Shown: positions 49,222-64,000 of the stretch, piece by piece
How the letters are laid out: each line of letters begins with the position of its first letter
Position numbering within the stretch: the first letter of the stretch is position 1
DNA from: Botryococcus braunii
Taxonomy: Eukaryota; Chlorophyta; Trebouxiophyceae
Direction of reading: 5' to 3'
DNA: 64,000 nt
Assembly: GCA_002005505.1 (NCBI GenBank)
Contig: KV908411.1
Span: 157,366 to 221,365, forward strand
Notes under the pieces: generated by a model
What the model was told of the DNA's origin: nothing
Database searches by the model: none
What the model saw: the letters and a program-made list of their open reading frames with translations, nothing else
Program-made: the position numbers and the translations under genes

Positions 49222-50727
49222 CCATGTAGGCTGCTTGAATTTGACGCCAGTACTGGTTGTGTTCGTGAACCCCCAAAGCTAGGGGCGCCCTGTACCGGCT
49301 GTCCTGTACAGGGAAGTTTATCTGATGGATGGATGTTTAGTGGATCAACCATCAGTGTGAAGATGCAGTGAAGATTATGTGTGTCTACACACACGTACGT
49401 GTGCACAATTGTAAGCTTAAGGGGACTTGCAAGCTTAAGAGGACTTCGTGTATGAGCGCCTTCAACTCAGCGTATATGGGCGTCTTAAGAAGAGCACTAC
49501 GTATATGGGCTCCTTCAACTCACAAGATTTGTCCATGTGGATCAATTATGCATGGGGTACCGCATTCGGTTACGCATGGGGTTACCATTTCTGGATGAAG
49601 GAGTTCTTTCCTGGGTCTCTCCGGTACAAACCGCTGGCGGCGGAGGAGCAGCCCATTGTCAAAGCCCTCCTGACCTTGGCGTGAAGTGCAGTGTAAGAGT
49701 TTCTCAAGTCCAGCTGGGTACCTGCGATGCCTTATGTACGAGTCTTCGCCAGGAGTTGCAGAGTCTCACCAGATTTGCCTTAAAATGCCATCTCTCCCAA
49801 CGGTATACCGGGAGGCAGATGCAGGTAGGTGTGCTACCTTCGCAGGTACAACTCCACGATGCTTGCATTTTATAGAACCTGTCTTGTTCAAGTACGATCT
49901 AACTCGAGCGGCTTAAGACCCACTACGCATATGGGGTGCACAGGTGTGCACAAGTGCGTGCCTCACATCGTGGAGGATCCTCGCAGGTATCCTCCCACCA
50001 CCCATGCACACTAGCGCAGAACTCGGTGCTGACTTGGCGTCGCAAAGCCCTAGCTATAGCTAGAAGCACCCTTGTGCTGCAGTCACAACGTAACACGGCT
50101 TCAATGTAACCCACTTAACTTGATGCCACGTCAAGCATGTTTGCAGTCAAGTGGCTCCTGCGCCTCTCGACCTCCACATAGGAGAAGGGGGCCCCATAGA
50201 GGGATGTTTTGCAACCAAACCTTGAAAGCAGATCCCGTTCTAGAAGAAGATTTCGTTTCGAATCTTGCAACATACACTGTGACCACTTGCTGTACAGCAA
50301 ATGATCACAGATGGGGCCCCTGCATCGATGGCATCTACTATAGCATTGCTGCAAATGTGGTCAAGGAGCATGGTTCTTACGGTTCAAGTACGAGATTTGA
50401 AGGCTGCCTTGCAATTGCCTCCTGCGTCCTTCTATCTCCATATAGCAGAGAGCATCCCCTGTCCCTTACTGTATGGGCCATAAAGATGTTGCAGCTGTAT
50501 CGATCTGGATGTGCCAAGATATATCGTATGTACGGCCCCGACGGAGGATATTTGCTAGAGCATACTCTGAATTTAGTGGGTACCATCCGCGGTTGGACAC
50601 TCAATTCAACGCCATTGGAGCCTATCACCCTACTCGCACGGCAACCGACGGAGCGTCTCACATATGTTACGGTTGTCTGCCAGCTGGCGTGCATGTGCGG
50701 AGAGCTGCAAAGCACGACATTATTGAA

Positions 50728-50760
50728 TATCTGGCTTTCATTGAAAATGAAAGCCAGATA
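50728..50760. repeat. 33-bp hairpin, 15-bp perfect arms
   Basis: TATCTGGCTTTCATT, a GAA loop, and the exact reverse complement of the arm. It abuts the 28-bp minisatellite. Confidence 0.93.
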
Positions 50761-50777
50761 AAACCACTATAAGTCCG

Positions 50778-50945
50778 GGGGTAGTACAGGGATACAGAAG
50801 GCACATGCAAGTGGGAGGGATACAGAAGGCGCATTCATGCGGGAGGGATACAGAAGGCACATGCACGTGGGAGGGATACTGAAGGCACATGCATGTGGGA
50901 GGGATACAGAAGGCACATGCATGCGTGAAGGATATAGAAGCCACG
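50778..50945. repeat. 28-bp minisatellite (GGGAGGGATACAGAAGGCAC)
   Basis: Six units of 28 bases with the body GGGAGGGATACAGAAGGCACATGCATGT, of which the last is diverged. Confidence 0.93.
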
Positions 50946-51429
50946 CCCCACGCACATGCATATGGGAGGGAGCTTTGCCCGGCTCCCTTATAGCGGGCCT
51001 TCTGCCCATGACTGTCAATAGGTGCTCGTGAATTACAGAATGTCGCATCCAGCGAAAAGCACATACCGGTACGTTGGAACGATCTGGGCGTTGCACTTGT
51101 AGGCCAATGCCTATGAGCCAGAACTGAAGTCTTCAACAAAACAATCAAAACTACACAAAACCTCAGCCTATGTGTATGGTGTATACCTGTCTTACAGTCA
51201 CCACAGGGGTCAGGCTTGTGATACCCAGACCCTGCGGCTGTTAGACCAAATCCACAATCCACATGTGCGTCTGACATGCAATAAATGATGGGGCCCGAAG
51301 GTCGGGGGTAGTACCACGTGCAGCGGCGGCCTCCTATGTACCTTTCTGGGCAGGCGATAAGTCACCGAATCTCCTCGGCCTTGATAAAGGAGGTCTTGCT
51401 CCTGTTGCTCTACCGGAGGAGACCCAAAG
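50946..51429. promoter_or_regulatory. 5' flank of the ATP synthase beta gene
   Basis: No gene is recognised. The promoter of the + strand ATP synthase gene should lie here but no TATA-like box is obvious. Confidence 0.35.
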
Positions 51430-59066
<7,637 letters not shown>

Positions 59067-61997
59067 GCAGTTGGTCTCGTGGATGTCCCTGACTTCCCAA
59101 TGCCCACCATCACACAACCTTTTCCGGACATTTTTGGCATGATGCCTCATGCCGTTCTTTCTTGCGAAGGTTGCCTCAGCCGCCTTTGGCACTTGTCAGG
59201 CTGGTGGATCACCTCACCTTCCAAGGCAGGTCAGCAATCAGAAGCCACAAAGAAGTTTTCTTGGAAAAGTTTGGTGCTGCGGTGGCAACTCTGAAGGCAT
59301 GGGTTAGGAAAATGGGAGTACCGCATTTGTCAGACATAGCTCGTTTGGGGCGGGCCATTGGGCTATTCTCACCTGAAGTTTAGACAATAGTGTCTGGGTT
59401 CTGCATCCACATGGTTTGGAGCCCGAGAATTGTGACAGTGGATTCATAGGAGCATTGCACATGGTGGCGGGGCTGGCACGGTTGGATCGGAAGTTGACAT
59501 ATGTGAACTAAGGACTAAACACTGCAATGGTGAACTTCTGCCATTGCCTGAAAAAGTTTATCACCCCAAGCTGGTATCAGAGGTACCATATTGGAGTAAT
59601 GACTTTGAACTGAGGGTGCATTGAAGACAGATCAGGAACGAAACAAGGAAACTGCCAACTTCCCACGTGTCCTTTCAATGATGATTTGGCAAGATAGAGA
59701 AGGTTTACATCAATCCATGATGGGACTAAGCGCATGGGCTGTTTGGTTCCGCATCGATCCACGGTGTATATGTTGGACAGAAGTCATAGTCATGATGTGG
59801 CTGCTTACTCGTGTGTTGAAGTACAGACAACATGCCATCATCTCTGTAGGCCTAGGTCGTCAGTTGTTTCTGTCTACCCAAGTAGAACGAATAAGTTTCC
59901 TGTTGTTGCGTCTTTGGCGATGCTCTCGATAGCAAAGCAATGGTGTGAATGCAGATTTGTCAACGGAACTAGACCGTGATTCCTTAATGTGCTGTTGGGC
60001 CACCGCCTCTCCCTCACTTTCTAGTTAAACGCATGTGTTCTTGTTTTCTTGAAGCCGCTTCACAATTCAAGGATGTCCTGACTCCTTTTTGTTTAAAACC
60101 AAACAATCCAGAGCCCCTGCAATGCTTGTCAGCCGCACTTGGGTTTCGTGTGTTTGATATGTTTAGGTTTTCTTCTGACGTCTTATCGTACCTGAGCTGA
60201 TCATTGCCCTGTCCCACCTTGATTCGACATTGGAGGGAAGGAAAGCAAATGAATCGCGGTATGCCGTTAGGATAGGCTTCACTCTTGATTTAAAATGAAT
60301 CGCAAACAGCAATTGAAGCGAAAAATCATTTAACATATGCCATCCCAACCAAAAATAACTTCCTATCAGACCAACGCAAAGATGGTTCTGCAGTGTCTCT
60401 GGAGTGAACCTAGTGACAGAATGTCTCCAGAATGCTATGCACTAAAAATGTGACGCTCCAGCAACCCAATTCTGAGCGTACCCAATTCTGAGCGTACATT
60501 ATCAGAGTGGCAAAGGAGGTTTAAAGCCTGATCGGGGAGAAACTGTGTGCCTGGGGCACTGGAAGTCCCAGCCCAATTCCACCAAGAGTTATGACAAGAA
60601 GATGGACCCACTGGGAGTTTGTCGCTGACTTGTCGGTACCATGATCATGAGTGGCAGTTGACAGGTGCAGGGGTCCCTAGTGGGAACTCCCACTCACATG
60701 GAGTCTTCCACGCACGGGGCCTTGAAAGTGGCTGGCTCGACATTATCATGCCGTTTTCAAGGGTAAAAGTAAAGTACGCCATTTTGTTTTTCATGTGTGT
60801 CTCCGTCGGAGATGCAGCAGCACTGCGGGCCCGGAGGGCCTGCCGGGCCGGCAGAGCGGAGACCCACATCGAGCCCCGCATGGGAACCGATGGTACCGGA
60901 CAGTCCCTCGTTGCCCTCACCAGAGCCCAAGGGCCAAGGCACAGTTTGTGCCGTGAATCCCATGATGAGGATCCTCTTTCCGCATTTGTACATTTAAACA
61001 TTGGCAATCGTCTCAAATGTATTTAAGGGAACTCGAGGCTGACCGAGAAGAGGCTGGAAGGCCTGAAGTCAAGTCATAGAGACACTTCAAATAACGGCCA
61101 ACCGTCAAAAAAGGTCCTTAACAGTTGTGGACCCTGCACAGGCCATCCATGTTTAACAAGCTTACTTCAGATCTCGATGATATGTTTGGGCCTTGTGTGG
61201 TTATCAAGGTACCGCAAGAGGTTCTGATTGGAAATGTAAGGCCTACTTTTCCAGGAAGCAAGTTTCATGGAGTTGGGCTTTTTAAAGACACTAATAGATT
61301 AGATTTCCTGTCGAGTCAGATCTCTGTCGAATGTCTCTTAGAGACTTTATTCCGAATGGAAAGTTGGAAAGTAACTGGTAGTTATGTTCTAGCACAAAGC
61401 CTGCCAACCAAGGGATGCCATCGGTGAAAGTTAATTTGTGCTGATCATAGAAAGTAGATATTATCTTTGAAATCTAACGGGTTTGGGGCAAAGCAGGACA
61501 TAAAGACACATCTTGAGACGGTTACAGACTTTACGCCCAGTGCAAGTGAGATGTTTTCAAGGCATGGCACCAGTGTCAAGTCGGGATACGGCACAGTTTG
61601 AATTGATGGGGGGCGAGGCAGGGGAACGCCCTGAGGAACACATGAAGCCCTGGACTCGTGTGTGCCCTTCAATTCTGAAACGTAGCTTTGTTTCCCCCAA
61701 CCCCACTATAGTCCTTGTGAAACAAATATCTCATTGGCGATTTCAAGTTTAGGCTTGCAAGAGATATGACGTCCTTGTCTATTAGGATCTGCAAACACTT
61801 CGAGCGCTTCGACAGGCACTAACATCTGCACTGGCATGCTTGACGCCTCCCTCAACGAGCTGCCACGTATGCAGGATCCCCAGGCTTGGTGCTCTTCATT
61901 TGAACCATTCACTTTCGAACCAATGCAATGTTTGTTGAATCATGCATACTGCAGCTTTCACTACCAAAGGGCGCTGGTTCAGGAGACTGCTCCGCAG
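59067..61997. other. No gene recognised
   Basis: The 3' untranslated region of the ATP synthase gene should begin here. Frames up to 135 codons (60619-61026 on +) occur but none shows family similarity or splice support. The stretch around 59400-61700 might be a decayed retroelement, but I could not find a protease, integrase or reverse-transcriptase motif. Confidence 0.4.
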
Positions 61998-63904
61998 CGC
62001 GCGACGAGTACATTGCTTTAAAGCAGAAAGTCAAGGATATGAGGATCGAACACCGAAACGCAGCCGCATTGAAAGAGACAGGCCGTAAGGTCAATCCCTG
62101 CACATGCATGCATGCACCTCTCAGCAGGGTGCAGACAGCAACAGGCGTGGGGTGGGCACTCATAGACATTGCTTATTCCAAAGCTGCTGCCTGGATTCCT
62201 TCAACTATCTACAAATCTGCCAGTGAGAGGTTGTCTGTCCATGGGCATAGATATGTACGCCAGCAAAAGAGGTACATCAGCTGGGTCTGCACCGGCGTCA
62301 CCAATGTGTGCCCATGTACAGACAACCTCTCACTGGCACATTCGGTAGATATGTGCAGTGGTCACGTGACCACTGTAATAAACTTATGGAATCAGATGAA
62401 GAAAAAAAAATATCAAAAAAGGCACAGATAGATATGACAACATCCATGAGAGCTGCATGTAGTCAGGAGGTATTGCAGTTGTGCTGATGAGGGAGGGACT
62501 ATGCACGCATAGGTCAGGCATGTCAAAGCGCACTGGCTGTGATAACTCTATAACTGCAAGTCTGCCCCAGTGCCGAGTTTGAGGCCACACAGGTATGCTT
62601 TTGTCTGAAAGTGCATGTCGTATGCATGATCTCTTCAGATTTATGCAAATGCCTTAATGGCAACAGCCGATCTCAGGGCATCTTGTGGATTTATGAGATG
62701 CTCTTTCAGCAGGAACTGGGGTGCCTTGGTGAGAAGACGGAGGGAACGTAAAAAAAGATGAAGAAGAAGGAAAAGAGAAGAAGAAGAAATGGGGGGAGGG
62801 GGAAGGCCTATAAGCCACCTGTGGTTGCTGAGGAGGACTGGGAGGGGGCCGAGCAGCATATATGCAACTATATAGTTGCATGCATACATGTATACAATAT
62901 AGTTGCTGCATACGTTTGCAGCTGCCACAGGCTGATGTGAGGAAGCTGCCGTCAAGAGTGGGGGGCCGAGGGCCTTGCAAGCACGATGAATGAACTATTC
63001 CACCTGAGTTTCCAACGAAACGCCCAGAACCTCTCTGGGCACAGTGATGAAGATACCGATCAAAGGTCTGCGTGGTGTTTCATGGATTGGCTGTGCGTGT
63101 CGCAAACCCATCCTCATGTGGCGGTTCTCTATGGTGTCAAGAGTATGAATGGATGGTTCAATGGAAAGGAACGACATTTAAAATGGGAAGACGGGGAGAT
63201 GGACGGGAAGACGGGTAGACCATCTACATTGCCTGGGGGAAAACAGGGTCTGAGTAAGCGCTGTGCAAGAGCGTACTGCCAAGATCGCTTGGGACGCTGC
63301 CTCATACATAGCTATTCATGAATGATATCAATATTGTAGACCTGTGGGAGCCACAGAAGGGAAGCAATGGATGAATGTGATGAAGAAGTCTTCAAAATGC
63401 AGCATAACCAGGAGAACACAGGTGCACAATGTGCATCACATTTGCTCGATTTTAAATCAGATCACACGAGAGCTTGGCAGGGGTCCCCTCGTGCCACGCT
63501 TGCAATAAGTATGCCATGAGGCGACACAGCACATTATAAGGACAGTTGGCAAAGTGTGGGCTGCGCATGCGTGCAGACGCACCCACCCACCGCACCCACC
63601 GCGGGAAAGGAGAGATGGGTTGGCGGCAGAGAAAGGTTGAGAACATTTACGTCGAACAAGATGAAGTGATTAGGTACGGGTTGTGCATAGTCAAATAAAC
63701 AAGGCCGTGTAATTTACCAAAGCGAGTTGTGCATGATGTAACCTCGTGACCTGATGGTCAGCAGTTGGAAGCTTTGGCTCTGGAGCAGCAGCAGTACCAA
63801 TTCAGAGAGAGGGAAGGCAGCTTGTGTCATCAATTGGCTAGCTCACAGCAGAGTCTAAGGGAAGCAACGGCTCGTGCAGCTCGAGCACGAGCTCTGCAGG
63901 ATAA
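61998..63904 (+). CDS. Candidate coiled-coil protein exons (partial)
   Basis: Exon-like segment 61998-62089 follows a CTCCGCAG acceptor, encodes ARDEYIALKQKVKDMRIEHR and NAAALKETGRK, and ends at AAG|GTCAAT. A second, 63762-63904, follows GGTCAG, encodes QLEALALEQQQYQFREREGS and LREATARAARARALQD, and ends at a GTAAGC donor. Both are rich in Glu, Lys, Arg, Gln and Ala with heptad-like leucines, typical of coiled coils. A possible exon between them (about 62641-62740) could give ILWIYEMLFQQELGCLG. The family is not recognised and the linkage of the segments is inferred. The gene would continue beyond 64000. Confidence 0.35.
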
Positions 63905-64000
63905 GTAAGCTCCCTCAATCACTTTCCCGCACTCCGAGTAGATAAACATCAGCTCAAGATGGATGACCCGTGATTTCACCTCACCCCTCTGTGCTCCCCC

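Larger units (their letters stand above)
48994..50761 (+). other. Unrecognised open frames, possible decayed element
   Basis: Frames of 125 codons (48994-49371), 78 codons (49448-49684) and 229 codons (50072-50761) follow one another on +. The last contains RWGPCIDGIYYSIAANVVKE and RMYGPDGGYLLEHTLNLVGT. I recognise no family, catalytic motif or splice site, and internal repeats (for example CGTATATGGGC twice near 49475-49510) suggest decay. A perfect palindrome interrupts the first frame and a hairpin ends the last, which would fit a mobile-element remnant or chance frames. Confidence 0.2.

Noticed and set aside
59390..61700. Copia-type retroelement remnant
   Set aside because: A few phrases looked protease-like, but no DTG/DSG active site, integrase, reverse transcriptase or terminal repeat could be shown.

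Overview
This is nuclear DNA of a eukaryote, most likely a green alga. The conserved genes are split by GT-AG introns that carry very long dinucleotide runs. The best-matching families are a plant/algal SnRK2-type kinase, a DCL (DUF3223) protein and mitochondrial ATP synthase beta. A short interstitial block of the plant-type telomere repeat (CCCTAAA) lies at 33.6 kb. The mix of bacterial-type cobalamin genes with algal genes and extreme microsatellite load would fit a prasinophyte or similar alga, but the species cannot be fixed from sequence alone.

Layout. 0-7 kb: degenerate tandem repeats, microsatellites and a fold-back, with no gene recognised. 7.0-7.8 kb (-): two cleanly spliced exons of an unrecognised gene. 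8.3-11 kb (-): putative exons of a membrane protein, plus minisatellites. 12.2-14.0 kb (-): a Ser/Pro-rich disordered protein. 14.9-17.2 kb (+): TATA-box binding protein, seven exons. 17.2-21.7 kb: no gene recognised. 21.7-25.9 kb (-): a cobalamin-binding (BtuF-like) protein, and 26.4-31.7 kb (-): a cobyrinate a,c-diamide synthase (CbiA/CobB). These two are co-directional and about 0.46 kb apart; they are either neighbours or one fused gene. 31.7-35.8 kb: intergenic, with a small inverted-repeat transposon (MITE) inside an (AT)n run and an 80-bp tandem repeat. 35.8-38.7 kb (-): DCL-domain protein, five exons. 38.7-42.3 kb: repeats. 42.5-47.3 kb (-): SnRK2-like protein kinase. 47.3-51.4 kb: intergenic, with another MITE-like inverted repeat, palindromes and a 28-bp minisatellite. 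51.4-59.1 kb (+): complete mitochondrial ATP synthase beta, 13 exons and 544 aa. 59.1-64 kb: mostly unrecognised, with two plausible coiled-coil exons of a + strand gene that probably runs out of the window.

The main discovery candidate is the CbiA plus BtuF-like pair. Cobalamin synthesis is known only from prokaryotes, yet here an amidating enzyme of the corrin pathway with intact P-loop, cysteine nucleophile and C-terminal histidine lies beside a corrinoid-binding protein. Both are broken into many spliceosomal introns, so they are resident eukaryotic genes and not bacterial contamination. A salvage, remodelling or sensing role for corrinoids is an inference. A second theme is local tandem duplication of coding edges: the 5' part of a BtuF exon is copied three times in its own intron, and the acidic C-terminal tail of the kinase is repeated downstream of its stop codon.
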